Assembly (NCBI GenBank): GCA_963768585.1
Contig: CAVYIF010000013.1
Location: 372,001-436,000, forward strand
Direction of reading: 5' to 3'
From: CAVUNY01 sp963768585
Lineage (GTDB): Bacteria; Chloroflexota; Anaerolineae; Anaerolineales; Anaerolineaceae
Length of the DNA stretch: 64,000 bases
Of the stretch, positions 8,893 to 17,457 are shown piece after piece; the stretch's first letter is position 1, and each line of letters begins with the position of its first letter. The notes beneath the pieces are model-generated. The model did no database searches and had not been told where the DNA came from. It saw only the letters and a program-made list of their open reading frames with translations. Position numbers and translations under genes: made by a program.

Positions 8893-9285
8893 TTATTGTG
8901 GGGTGGCGCTTAATATTTTTTCAATGCTATCCAGCAACTCTTGAGGGCGAAACGGTTTACTAATATAATCGTCGACTTTAGCGATGTGTAATCCGAGAAC
9001 CCGGTCAATGGCTTGGGACTTTGCGGTAATAATAATTACAGGCACGTTTTGGGTTGATTCGTTGGCTTTCAACTGCTTGTAAACATCCCAGCCATCCAGG
9101 TCTGGCATCATCAGATCTAAAAGGATCAAATCTGGAGGACTTTGTTGGGCAAGATCCAACCCTTCTCGCCCTCCATGGGCCCCCACCACTTCATATCCTC
9201 GACGTCCGATAATCAAGGATACAAGATCGATCATTTCTGAATTGTCCTCAATGTAAAGAACGTTTTTTTTGTTTGATTGCTCCAT
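8893..9285 (-). CDS. single-domain response regulator (CheY-like)
   Basis: A stand-alone receiver of 130 residues. The pocket residues E13 and D14, phosphoacceptor D57 in LLDLMMPD, the conserved Thr in IIITA and the Lys in ISKPF are present. The ATG at 9285 is chosen because AGGCGAGG precedes it by 4 bases. An upstream TTG lacks a site. It is the first gene of a minus-strand unit with the DUF192 and M23 genes, and is divergent from the NarL-type regulator at 9421. No sensor kinase is adjacent, so its input is unknown. Confidence 0.92.
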   Translation of the reverse strand: MEQSNKKNVLYIEDNSEMIDLVSLIIGRRGYEVVGAHGGREGLDLAQQSPPDLILLDLMMPDLDGWDVYKQLKANESTQNVPVIIITAKSQAIDRVLGLHIAKVDDYISKPFRPQELLDSIEKILSATPQ

Positions 9286-9360
9286 AGAACCTCGCCTGAT
9301 CAAATAAGTTTACCACAGGGTGCATTTTTGGCAACCGCAAAACGACAGTTTCTTAAACCC

Positions 9361-9389
9361 TTGCAACAGGGTATACTCTCGACTATACT
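9361..9389 (+). promoter_or_regulatory. sigma-70-type promoter for the NarL-type regulator
   Basis: TTGCAA at 9361-9366 and TATACT at 9384-9389 are separated by exactly 17 bases. The start codon follows 31 bases later behind GAGG. The match is good for a housekeeping promoter. Confidence 0.7.
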
Positions 9390-9420
9390 CGAATCATATA
9401 TTACGAATTGAGGCCCATTA

Positions 9421-10077
9421 ATGAACAGCAAATACCGCCTTCTCTTGGTTGATGATCATGAAGTTGTTCGGCTTGGATTAAAAGCGTTGTTAGAGCACCA
9501 TCCCCAATTTGAAGTTGTTGGCGAAGCAGGCACTGCGAAAGAAGCGGTGGATCAGGTATCCAGGCTGCGCCCTGATATTGTTTTAATGGATATCCGCTTA
9601 CCGGGAGCATCTGGTATTGAAGCTTGCGAAGAAATTACCCGGAATTATCCTGAGACACGAATCGTTATGCTGACGTCATATGCCGAAGATGAAATGCTGT
9701 TTTCAGCCATTCGCGCTGGTGCATCAGGATATGTGCTGAAACAGATTGGCAGCGATGACTTAATCCGTGCCCTGGAAGCTGTCAGTCGGGGTGAGGCGTT
9801 GTTAGATCCGGCCGTGACGCAGCGCGTATTTCAGGAAGTGCGCCGGGCGGTGAAGGATGAAGAAGCGTCCGCTTTTGCTAACTTAAGCCAGCAAGAAAAA
9901 CATGTTTTGGCCCTGGTCTCTGAAGGTAAAACAAACCGCGAAATTGCCAAAGCATTATTTCTTGGTGAAGGTACCGTCCGAAACTACGTCAGCAGTATAT
10001 TATCCAAACTCGGTGTAAGCAACCGCGCTGAAGCGGCTGCTTACGCAGTCGAACATAATTTGAAAGAATACCTATAA
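9421..10077 (+). CDS. NarL/FixJ-type response regulator
   Basis: A DNA-binding two-component regulator of 218 residues. The receiver has D11-D12, phosphoacceptor D57 in VLMDIRLPG, and the late Lys in VLKQIG, although the usual KP/KG pair is altered to KQ. The LuxR-type helix-turn-helix occupies about residues 150-210, with the typical VSEGKTNREIAKAL and TVRNYVSSILSKLGV. A single-gene transcript is likely: it has its own promoter and a strong terminator right after the stop. No histidine kinase is nearby. It resembles the regulator at 58298, which is paired with a kinase. Confidence 0.95.
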   Translation: MNSKYRLLLVDDHEVVRLGLKALLEHHPQFEVVGEAGTAKEAVDQVSRLRPDIVLMDIRLPGASGIEACEEITRNYPETRIVMLTSYAEDEMLFSAIRAGASGYVLKQIGSDDLIRALEAVSRGEALLDPAVTQRVFQEVRRAVKDEEASAFANLSQQEKHVLALVSEGKTNREIAKALFLGEGTVRNYVSSILSKLGVSNRAEAAAYAVEHNLKEYL

Positions 10078-10079
10078 AA

Positions 10080-10108
10080 AAAGGCCGGGAAGAGTTATCC
10101 CGGCCTTT
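10080..10108. terminator. bidirectional intrinsic terminator
   Basis: AAAGGCCGGGA at 10080-10090 and TCCCGGCCTTT at 10098-10108 form a perfect 11-base-pair stem with a 7-base loop. It lies between the convergent stops of the regulator (10077) and endonuclease IV (10113) and has A/T runs at both ends, so it can serve both strands. Confidence 0.88.
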
Positions 10109-10112
10109 GCAT

Positions 10113-10952
10113 TTACAAAGAATCCCACGTTTCTTGCATATAAAGGGCGTCTTCTTCCATTAAGGGGCTTTCGCATAAAATGCGCCCTGCGCATCCAGCT
10201 GATTTCAGTGCGCGCAGGAGTCCCAATAGGTCCAGATCCGACTCTTTCAACGGCAAGTGATTGCGCTCACCTTTTTCCGAATATTCGATGCCTGATATGT
10301 GGATGTGCATGCGTAAGAGCGCATCAGAGCCCAGTCGTTTCGCATAGCCATTGATTACTTCGGCCCATTCCTCATAACTATTCATCGATCCATCACCATT
10401 CCTGGCATGCAGGTGGGCAAAATCGATACAAGGCTCGACTCCTGAGATGGCTAAAGACATTTCGACTGTGTCATTGAAGGATCCTAACATAGCAGATTTC
10501 CCCATTGTTTCTGGCCGTAGGATCGTAGGATTTCCCATGTCATGTAATTCCTGCGCACAGCCGGCTAACCGGTCAATCGCAATCGGCAGCACCGTTTCCG
10601 GCGGTAATTCAAAATAAGATCCGGGATGGAATATTATATCGGTCGCTCCAGCTAAATTGCCAAAGTGGGCTGCATCCATCAAACGCTTACGCGATTTGGG
10701 CCATTCTTCGGCGTCTGCATTGAGATTGATAAAATAAGGCGCATGCACACTGAGCGAGATATTGTTTTCCTGGGCGGCAATTTTAATCTTGGCGCAGGAT
10801 TCTTCGGAAATCCTAACTGAGCGCACCCAACCTAACTCAAGCGCCTGCAATCCTAAGGCAGCAATTTGTCCAACTGCGCCAACACTTCCCCCTGGTTTTG
10901 ATGGGGTGGAGATAGGTGATCCAACTGTTCCGAAATAGAATTCACGGTCCAT
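10113..10952 (-). CDS. nfo: deoxyribonuclease IV (apurinic/apyrimidinic endonuclease, Nfo family)
   Basis: A base-excision repair enzyme that cuts DNA 5' to abasic sites with a three-zinc centre in a TIM barrel. It has 279 residues, normal for the family. Metal-site motifs are visible in order: SVHAPYFINL, IIFHPGS, RPETMGK, CIDFAHLHAR, HIHISG, GERNHLPL and ILCESP. The ATG at 10952 follows GGAGAAAA. It sits at the end of a minus-strand housekeeping block after the DgkA gene (11-base gap). Other TIM-barrel isomerases are close relatives, but the full set of metal ligands favours Nfo. Confidence 0.92.
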   Translation of the reverse strand: MDREFYFGTVGSPISTPSKPGGSVGAVGQIAALGLQALELGWVRSVRISEESCAKIKIAAQENNISLSVHAPYFINLNADAEEWPKSRKRLMDAAHFGNLAGATDIIFHPGSYFELPPETVLPIAIDRLAGCAQELHDMGNPTILRPETMGKSAMLGSFNDTVEMSLAISGVEPCIDFAHLHARNGDGSMNSYEEWAEVINGYAKRLGSDALLRMHIHISGIEYSEKGERNHLPLKESDLDLLGLLRALKSAGCAGRILCESPLMEEDALYMQETWDSL

Positions 10953-10963
10953 TTTTCTCCTGA

Positions 10964-11341
10964 TTACCGAAAAAATAGCTTCTCAAATAATGGCGGCCCA
11001 AATATTACAAGACCCACAAACACTGCACAGAGTGCAGAAATCAAAACCCCCGCAGCGGAAACATCCTTACCGATTTTAACCATTGGATGTGAATCGGGGT
11101 TTATCAAATCAAAAACGATTTCGATGGCGGTATTCATGCATTCAGCCATCCAAACCAGTCCTAAAGTCAGGCCAATTACTGCCCAATTTTGTGGGGGAAT
11201 TCCCAACCATATCCCCAGGAAAATGACCACTATGCTGATCAGGGCATGGATCCAGGCATTTTTTTGGGTTTTCAGTACATAACGTATTCCGGCAAATGCG
11301 TAGCTGAACGACATGAATCTGGATCGAAAAAAGTTCCCCAT
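10964..11341 (-). CDS. dgkA: diacylglycerol/undecaprenol kinase family protein
   Basis: An integral-membrane lipid kinase of 125 residues with three hydrophobic helices. The family signature is clear: the Glu and Asn of ECMNTAIEIVFD and the downstream KIGKDVSAAGVLIS. In Gram-positive-type bacteria the usual substrate is undecaprenol, which is recycled for cell-wall synthesis. It could equally be called DagK. Its ATG directly abuts the ybeY stop (TAG then ATG), so it belongs to the pgpH-ybeY-dgkA operon, an arrangement also seen in Firmicutes. Confidence 0.93.
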   Translation of the reverse strand: MGNFFRSRFMSFSYAFAGIRYVLKTQKNAWIHALISIVVIFLGIWLGIPPQNWAVIGLTLGLVWMAECMNTAIEIVFDLINPDSHPMVKIGKDVSAAGVLISALCAVFVGLVIFGPPLFEKLFFR

Positions 11342-11803
11342 CTAATCCTCTGGCAGTTTCTTGATCTCTACCGATAATTCTGCTAATAATTTCGCCTGAA
11401 GTTCCCACATTTCTTTTTTCATCTCTGGATCGGCATGATCATAGCCAAGCAGATGGAGCATACCATGAACTACCAGGAGCTGCAATTCGTTTTGCAATGG
11501 ATGGCCTGCGGAAGCGGACTGGGTCAAGGCAATCGGTAAGGAGATGATGATATCTCCAAGGTATAAATGACCTGTGTCCGGATCCGTTTCTTCGGCTGGA
11601 AAAGATAAAACATCTGTAGGAGCATCGATTCCTAAGAATTGCAAATTGAGTTCTTGCAGATGAGCATTATCTTCAAGCGCGATGGAGATATCTACTTCCT
11701 CTCCTTTTTTTTCGTGCTCCAATACCTTTACCGCCGTTTTCTCAAGAACAGCGGGATCAATATCAGGCGCTTCGAAAATCTCATTAATAATGATATTGAT
11801 CAA
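11342..11803 (-). CDS. ybeY: endoribonuclease YbeY (rRNA maturation factor)
   Basis: A zinc-dependent RNase acting in 16S rRNA 3'-end maturation and ribosome quality control. It has 153 residues. The zinc motif HGMLHLLGYDH (H-x3-H-x5-H) is intact, and the preceding PTDVLSFPAEE and LGDIIIS segments are typical. It overlaps the pgpH stop by 4 bases (ATGA) and abuts dgkA, so it is translationally coupled on both sides. Confidence 0.96.
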   Translation of the reverse strand: MINIIINEIFEAPDIDPAVLEKTAVKVLEHEKKGEEVDISIALEDNAHLQELNLQFLGIDAPTDVLSFPAEETDPDTGHLYLGDIIISLPIALTQSASAGHPLQNELQLLVVHGMLHLLGYDHADPEMKKEMWELQAKLLAELSVEIKKLPED

Positions 11804-13974
11804 TTCAATGTGTCCTGCTGGCTGGCTAATGGTTCAGGTTTTGCGGGAGAGATTGTGGCTGGCAAAGGTTCCGTAGGCGTGTTTATGGCACCTTGTTTGG
11901 TCTCTGGATAGGCAATCCGCGGATGATATGTGTTCCTGAGCGTTTTCACAAACGACTCGGTTACGAGGTGCAGATCGCGTAAGGTTAAAGCGGTTTCATC
12001 AAACTGCCCTTCCGAACGCAGATAATCCACAACTTTTCTAACCACGGTGCGCAGTTCGTCATCCGTTTTGGGGATGTCAGCCCGTGCTTTGGCTTCGCAG
12101 CCATCCGCGATCATAAGCAGCACAGTCTCACGCGATTGGGGGCGCGGGCCTGGATATCGAAATAACTCTTGATTTACCGCATCTTTATCGTTTTTAGCCT
12201 TTTCCAGGGCCTTTCCATATTGGTAGCGGGTGATATTAGTGCCGTGGTGTTCACGGATGAAGTCTTGTATTCTCGAAGGAATCCGGTATTTGCGGGCTAA
12301 TTCGACGCCATCGGTGACATGATTGATAATGGTCGCCGAGCTTACCGTAGGATCAATATCATCGTGCGAGTCGAGTTTTCCGGGAACCTGGTTTTCGATA
12401 AAGAAGAACGGGTTAAGCGCTTTTCCGACATCATGATACAGGCAGCCAACCCTGACCAGCAATGAATCTGCATTGATTGCCTCCGCAGCTTGCTCCGCCA
12501 GGTTTGCTACCTGCAGGCTGTGTTGATAAGAGCCTGGTGCATTGCGGAGTAGAAATTGGAGGAGCGGATGATCGGGACGAGATAAATCCAGGAGCTGAAG
12601 TGCAGTGGTCAGGCCCATAACCTGGGCGAAAATGAATTGGCTGAGCAGCGTTAAACTGGCCGCGGCGAGCCCATTAATAAAAACTGCACCCATTAAGGTC
12701 GTAATTCCCAGGGCATCAGTATAAGAATCAAGCAGGCGATAACTGAGTATCACGGCTGATCCCGCAACACCTACCGCAATACCTGCCCAAAAGAAATTAA
12801 TAATACGCCGGCCTTTTCCCAGAACAAATATTCCGATCAGGCTGGACAAGATATAGAAAAGCGTTAGATCCAGTCCATTCTGCATCCCATATCCAGCCAG
12901 GATTCCAAGAAATATCGAGAATACCAGACCGATTTCCATTGAAAATAGGCTGCCAATGGTTAATCCAAATGCAGATATCGGGAAAAGATATGGAAGAATT
13001 GTGCGATTAGGAAGAATGAATCGAGCACCATACAGAAAGAGCAGGAAATATAAAGCAATAATTACCAATTTGGACAATTGGTTTAATCCAGAGAGTTTTT
13101 TCCGGTAGAAATATAGGCCAGTTAATGCTCCAATTAAAATAGTTAATGAGGCGGCCGCTAATATATTTTGAGTGATTCCTTGATTTTGAATTAAGCCAAA
13201 ATATTGCATTGCTTCAAGCTGGGCATCGGTGATGATCTGTCCGCGTCGGACAATAATTTCTCCGGATGCATATGCCCGAATCACAGGCTCGACCGAATTG
13301 AGGGCTTCCTGGCGGGCTGCTTCGGTTTGGTCCGCGCTGTAAAGTGAGTTCGGGATGATAAACGGAATGGTTAACTCTGAAACAATGACAGCGAGATCCT
13401 GAGGGATCGAAAAAGATATTAAGGTTGGCACATTTCTCTGAGCATTCCACACCTGCCCTTCACGGATGGTATTTCTCATAACCTGTTCGAGGACATTGAG
13501 TGCTTCCTGTTGAACGATCTGCCAGCGGCTATCACTTAATAAAAGGATCTTCCCTCCGATTTCTGGGTTGATTTGGAGGTCAGCCATCTGAGCTAAATCT
13601 GAAAGTTTTTGAGATTGAGACGCAAAGGAATCGGCTCGAGTATTAGAAATAAAATCCAGGGCAACCCGCAATTTCTCAATTTGTTTTCTGGTGATCGCTG
13701 GATCAACAGGCTGAAATACTTGAGGCACAGCGCTTACTGCATTTTTCCTGGCCTGTTCGGTCAATATGGCGCTTTCATAACTGGCGGCATAAGGCGCCTG
13801 TATATCTTGTGGAGCGACATCTCCAACCTTTAATGGAAATGACGATTGGCGCAAGGAATAGGGAAATATTAATGCTCCAAAAGTAAGCAGCATTGTAGCC
13901 AGGAGGATCAATAATCGAAATATGCGGTCTTTGGTTAAAGAATGTTTTTTTTCTGAGCTAGAGGCAAATAACAT
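11800..13974 (-). CDS. pgpH: PgpH-type 7TM HD-domain c-di-AMP phosphodiesterase
   Basis: A 724-residue membrane protein with the 7TMR-HD architecture. One N-terminal TM helix (about residues 20-45) leads into a long extracellular region of about 220 residues, then a seven-helix membrane block at about 270-470, then a cytoplasmic HD domain with YQHSLQVANLAEQAA, CLYHDVGK, FIENQ and IREHHGTNI. PgpH homologues hydrolyse cyclic di-AMP, and all HD metal ligands are present. An 80-residue Pro-rich tail follows. It is first in the pgpH-ybeY-dgkA unit and lies 3 bases downstream of the yqeY stop. No c-di-AMP synthase is in the window. Confidence 0.93.
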   Translation of the reverse strand: MLFASSSEKKHSLTKDRIFRLLILLATMLLTFGALIFPYSLRQSSFPLKVGDVAPQDIQAPYAASYESAILTEQARKNAVSAVPQVFQPVDPAITRKQIEKLRVALDFISNTRADSFASQSQKLSDLAQMADLQINPEIGGKILLLSDSRWQIVQQEALNVLEQVMRNTIREGQVWNAQRNVPTLISFSIPQDLAVIVSELTIPFIIPNSLYSADQTEAARQEALNSVEPVIRAYASGEIIVRRGQIITDAQLEAMQYFGLIQNQGITQNILAAASLTILIGALTGLYFYRKKLSGLNQLSKLVIIALYFLLFLYGARFILPNRTILPYLFPISAFGLTIGSLFSMEIGLVFSIFLGILAGYGMQNGLDLTLFYILSSLIGIFVLGKGRRIINFFWAGIAVGVAGSAVILSYRLLDSYTDALGITTLMGAVFINGLAAASLTLLSQFIFAQVMGLTTALQLLDLSRPDHPLLQFLLRNAPGSYQHSLQVANLAEQAAEAINADSLLVRVGCLYHDVGKALNPFFFIENQVPGKLDSHDDIDPTVSSATIINHVTDGVELARKYRIPSRIQDFIREHHGTNITRYQYGKALEKAKNDKDAVNQELFRYPGPRPQSRETVLLMIADGCEAKARADIPKTDDELRTVVRKVVDYLRSEGQFDETALTLRDLHLVTESFVKTLRNTYHPRIAYPETKQGAINTPTEPLPATISPAKPEPLASQQDTLN

Positions 13975-13977
13975 GAT

Positions 13978-14423
13978 TTATTGTTGAAGCAAATCTCGAA
14001 CAATTCTACTGACTATATCACCCGGCGCTCGACCTTGCAGCCTGGGCAATAGCGTTTTCATTACTTTGCCCATATCTGAGGGGGTGGTTGCATTTAATTC
14101 TTGAATAACCAATACTGCAGCCGTTTTTATTTCATCTTCAGTCATACCTTTAGGGAGATACGCTTCCAAAACAGCGATTTCGTCCTGGGCAGATTGGGAC
14201 AGATCAGGGCGATTTGCTTTCTCGGCTTCGGCAATTGCCTCTCGCCTGGATTTTATTTCTTTCTGCATGATCGTGCTGACTTCAACGTCGGTGAGGCTGC
14301 TCTGGCGATCGATTTCTGTGTTTTAATACTGGAAATCACCATTCGCAATGTTCGCTTACGCAAATCATCCGATGCTCTCATCGCATCTTTTAAATCAGAT
14401 TCCAGCTTTGATTTGAGTACCAT
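13978..14423 (-). CDS. yqeY: GatB/YqeY domain protein, interrupted by a single-base frameshift
   Basis: YqeY proteins carry the tRNA-binding tail domain of GatB as a free-standing unit of about 148 residues. The C-terminal 96 residues are open from 14268 (DMGKVMKTLLPRLQGRA). The N-terminal part starts at ATG 14423 behind GGAGA and reads MVLKSKLESDLKDAM up to SSIK. It then leaves frame at an A run (TTTT on the plus strand, 14321-14324). Adding one A restores I-K-N-T-E-I-D-R-Q and gives a continuous 148-residue YqeY. The remaining sequence is well conserved, so a sequencing or assembly error is as likely as a true mutation. It lies just upstream of pgpH in the same direction. Confidence 0.85.
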
Positions 14424-14435
14424 AATTTTTCTCCG

Positions 14436-15026
14436 TTAACCAGAAATGGTGATTAGGTCCTTAATTTTATCAAAAGTTGTTGGGCCAATATTTGGCACCT
14501 TGATAATATCCTCAATTTTTTCGAAAGGACCGTGCAGCTGGCGATATTCAATGATGTCTGCGGCTTTCGTTGGGCCAATATTGGGAAGATTATCTAACTC
14601 CTCCTGGGTTGCGGTGTTAATATTTATGGGGAAATTGGGTATGGGTGTTTCAGTATTTTTGGCCTTTGTCCCTGAGGCTGCCTGAGTGGCGTTGATGGCT
14701 GCTTTTGTCGCATTTTCGCTTCGCGAGGGAACAATAATCCTATCGCCGTCCACTAATTTTGCAGCCATATTGATCATGCTCTGATCGGCGTCTGATGTGA
14801 AGCCTCCGGCTTTTTCTATGGCATTGCTTACCCGATCGTTTTGTGTTAAAGAAACGAGCCCTGGCGACTTCACGCAACCTGAGACGTACACAATCATTGG
14901 TGAGGGCGAGCCGGTTGGTGGGATGGCAATCGGTTCACCTCTCGGTGGCTGCGCGACTAGAACGATCACAGCAGAAAATGCCAGGCCAAGAAATGAACCG
15001 AAAAGGATACCCCGCCAATCTTTCAT
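14436..15026 (-). CDS. comEA: ComEA-like DNA-binding protein (SLBB + helix-hairpin-helix)
   Basis: A membrane-anchored double-stranded DNA receptor used in natural transformation. The 196-residue protein has one N-terminal TM helix (residues 5-26), an SLBB domain (about 45-100, IVYVSGCVKSPGLVSL and MAAKLVDGDRIIVP), a low-complexity linker, and a C-terminal tandem helix-hairpin-helix (INTATQEELDNLPNIG and PFEKIEDIIKVPNIG). No comEC or pilin genes are adjacent. A prepilin peptidase lies 24 kb away. The ATG overlaps the stop of the DUF1385 gene (ATGA), so the two are coupled. Uptake competence is not shown by one gene alone. Confidence 0.92.
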   Translation of the reverse strand: MKDWRGILFGSFLGLAFSAVIVLVAQPPRGEPIAIPPTGSPSPMIVYVSGCVKSPGLVSLTQNDRVSNAIEKAGGFTSDADQSMINMAAKLVDGDRIIVPSRSENATKAAINATQAASGTKAKNTETPIPNFPININTATQEELDNLPNIGPTKAADIIEYRQLHGPFEKIEDIIKVPNIGPTTFDKIKDLITISG

Positions 15027-15943
15027 ATGTTTTGTGGTTCCAAAACCCGTTCCTTGATTGGTTCTGTTATGGCTGCCTCCAATGCGATCATGGCATTAAA
15101 TGAGGCGATCGATACTTCGAGCATTTCTAAGGTTGGTTCACGAGTGGTCAAATGTTGGAGAGCCAGGTTGGGCGTGATTAAAATCCGCACCCAACCGTAA
15201 TTCAGGTGATCCGCGGTCCAGCGCATGTATTCGTAAGCCAGGCAGGCGATCAAGGGAATGAGCCCTAATTGAAACGGCACCCTTATCCAAAAAGCCAATG
15301 AACGCAGGGGTGAGAAAATGAGGATTGAAAATATAACAACGGTCAGTAAAAATCCTGTTCCGCACCGCGGATGTTCAACGGAGTAATTTTTTACTACTTC
15401 TGGATTCAATGGCGCGCCGGCTTCAAAAGCATTGATCGTTTTATGTTCTGCGCCATGATAAGAGAAAACACGGTTTATCTCCGGCATGCGACCAATCAAC
15501 CAGATATAGCCTATGGCAATTGTCAGACGGATGATGCCTTCGATAAGATTGACCCAACCCAGGCTCAAATGGGTTAAGCTTTCGATGCCACTTCCCAGGG
15601 CAGAAGGGATCAATACAAATATACCCAGGCCGATGATTAGTGAAAAGGCCAGGGTTGCATAAAGGGCCGGCCCTTCTATCTTTTCGTCCTCTCCTGACTG
15701 AACATTGGCGGAAATCGTCAAGAAATGGGTTCCCAGCACGAGTGCATCCCACAATATGATTAAACCGCGTAGGAATGGGATTTTTCTTAAGCCGCTGCGG
15801 TATATTCCAGACAATTTCTCGGTATGGATTTCTATTTTTCCGTCGGGAGCACGCATCGCTGCAGCCACATTTGTGGATCCACGCATCAAAACACCTTCGA
15901 TTAATGCCTGGCCCCCATAAGCAGGTAATTTTAACTTCGTCAT
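15023..15943 (-). CDS. DUF1385 (YqhQ-like) membrane protein
   Basis: A polytopic membrane protein of 306 residues in family DUF1385. The signature YGGQALIEGVLMRG is at the N-terminus, followed by AMRAPDGKIEIHTE and EHKTINAFEAG. About four or five hydrophobic segments follow. The family is widespread in Gram-positive-type bacteria (B. subtilis YqhQ), and its function is unknown to me. The ATG at 15943 is preferred over the TTG at 15955 because GAGG lies 6 bases upstream of it. It sits between the M20 peptidase and comEA in a tightly packed minus-strand run. Confidence 0.9.
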   Translation of the reverse strand: MTKLKLPAYGGQALIEGVLMRGSTNVAAAMRAPDGKIEIHTEKLSGIYRSGLRKIPFLRGLIILWDALVLGTHFLTISANVQSGEDEKIEGPALYATLAFSLIIGLGIFVLIPSALGSGIESLTHLSLGWVNLIEGIIRLTIAIGYIWLIGRMPEINRVFSYHGAEHKTINAFEAGAPLNPEVVKNYSVEHPRCGTGFLLTVVIFSILIFSPLRSLAFWIRVPFQLGLIPLIACLAYEYMRWTADHLNYGWVRILITPNLALQHLTTREPTLEMLEVSIASFNAMIALEAAITEPIKERVLEPQNI

Positions 15944-15951
15944 TATCAACC

Positions 15952-17340
15952 TCAATTCGTTTTTCCTACTGCTAAATTAAAGAAAAAGTATACGAACGTA
16001 TCAATCCCACGAAACCAGGTGGGTAAATGTAATTTTTCATTTGGAGAATGTAAGTTGTCATCCGGAAGGCCAAATCCAGTCAGGACCGAGTCAATTCCAA
16101 GAATTTTTTGCATCTCCAAAACAACCGGTATACTTCCACCTTCGCGTTTATACATGGGCGGTTTTCCCCATACCGATTCCAACCCGGCTGCTAAAGCTTG
16201 TACTCCAGACTGGGCGAGATCCGTTATACAGGCACGACCACCAGCCATCTGTGTCAGCTCCCAGGTGACGGTTTTTGGGGCATGATGCTCCAAATAGTCA
16301 ATCAGTTGGCGATGGACTTCATTTGGATCCTGGTTTGGTACCAGGCGCATGGATAATTTTGCCATAGCCCAGGATGGGATGACTGTTTTTGATCCTGAAC
16401 CGGTAAAACCAGAAATCATTCCGTTAACATCGAGTGTGGGCCTGACGCCAACGCGTTCTGCAGGGGAATAGCCAGATTCTCCCCATAATTGGGGAGCTCC
16501 GGTATTTTTGAGATAATACTCTTCTGTCATAGGCAGTTGGACAATCGAATCCTGTTCTTGTTTGCTCAAAGAGAGGACAGAATCGTAAAAGCCCGGCAGC
16601 ATGATCCGGCCGGTTTCATCATGCATTCCACTGATCAAATCTGCCAGAACAATCGCAGGATTGTGGACTACGCCGCCAAACATGCCTGAATGTAAATCGT
16701 GGCTAGGGCCAGTCACTTTCAGTTCAAAATAAGCTAATCCGCGCAACCCATAAACAATCGTTGGTGTGTCAGCAGCGATCATCCCTGCATCCGGATTTAG
16801 CGCAAAATCACATTTTAAGAGGTCGCGATGGTCTTTTAAGAAATTTCCCAAACTTGGAGAGCCAATTTCTTCTTCGCCTTCAATCAAGTATTTGATGTTA
16901 ACTGGGAGCTCATTTGTGGAAACGATCGACCTGACGGCACTCAATGAAGCCATAACCTGGCCTTTCATATCCGATGCGCCGCGCGCATATAAATTCTCCC
17001 CATTTAAAGTGGCCTCAAATGGGTCGGTTTCCCAAAGATCGAGGGGGTCTGCTGGTTGTACATCGTAATGGCCATAAACCAATATCGTGGGTGCATTTAA
17101 TCCTGCCCTTAAGAGCTCACCGTAAACAACAGGATGTCTTTCGGTGGCATACACCATTACATTTGAGAAACCGATTTCCTTAAGCTCGTTGGCCAACCAG
17201 TTGGCCGCATGGGTCATATCAGGTATGTGGGCAGGATCGGTGGATACCGAAGGAATCGCCAATAACTCGTACAATTTTCGTAAAAACAGGTCGTGGTTTT
17301 GGGCTGCAAAGTTCAAAGCTGTGGTACACGGTTCAATCAT
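15952..17340 (-). CDS. M20 family metallopeptidase (dipeptidase-like)
   Basis: A cytosolic dizinc peptidase of 462 residues. Ligands and catalytic residues are visible in order: VYGHYDVQPADP (His and catalytic Asp), ARGASDMKG (bridging Asp), IEGEEEIGSP (catalytic Glu pair), NPDAGM and the late DDNLHSPNE His. A dimerisation domain interrupts the catalytic domain at about residues 185-345. The closest named type is the CNDP/carnosinase-like dipeptidase branch, so small-peptide hydrolysis is expected. The ATG at 17340 follows GGAGAGATCT. It is divergent from the ssnA array starting at 17458. The intergenic 117 bases are AT-rich and should hold promoters for both directions. Confidence 0.92.
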   Translation of the reverse strand: MIEPCTTALNFAAQNHDLFLRKLYELLAIPSVSTDPAHIPDMTHAANWLANELKEIGFSNVMVYATERHPVVYGELLRAGLNAPTILVYGHYDVQPADPLDLWETDPFEATLNGENLYARGASDMKGQVMASLSAVRSIVSTNELPVNIKYLIEGEEEIGSPSLGNFLKDHRDLLKCDFALNPDAGMIAADTPTIVYGLRGLAYFELKVTGPSHDLHSGMFGGVVHNPAIVLADLISGMHDETGRIMLPGFYDSVLSLSKQEQDSIVQLPMTEEYYLKNTGAPQLWGESGYSPAERVGVRPTLDVNGMISGFTGSGSKTVIPSWAMAKLSMRLVPNQDPNEVHRQLIDYLEHHAPKTVTWELTQMAGGRACITDLAQSGVQALAAGLESVWGKPPMYKREGGSIPVVLEMQKILGIDSVLTGFGLPDDNLHSPNEKLHLPTWFRGIDTFVYFFFNLAVGKTN

Positions 17341-17457
17341 AGATCTCTCCGAATAAATGAATTATTCTCATTATATTTCAAAATATTCTTTTATGGACAA
17401 TATAGCATAACATTGTGTGCTAAAATATTGTCGGACATTTGACATGGAGGCCAGTCT

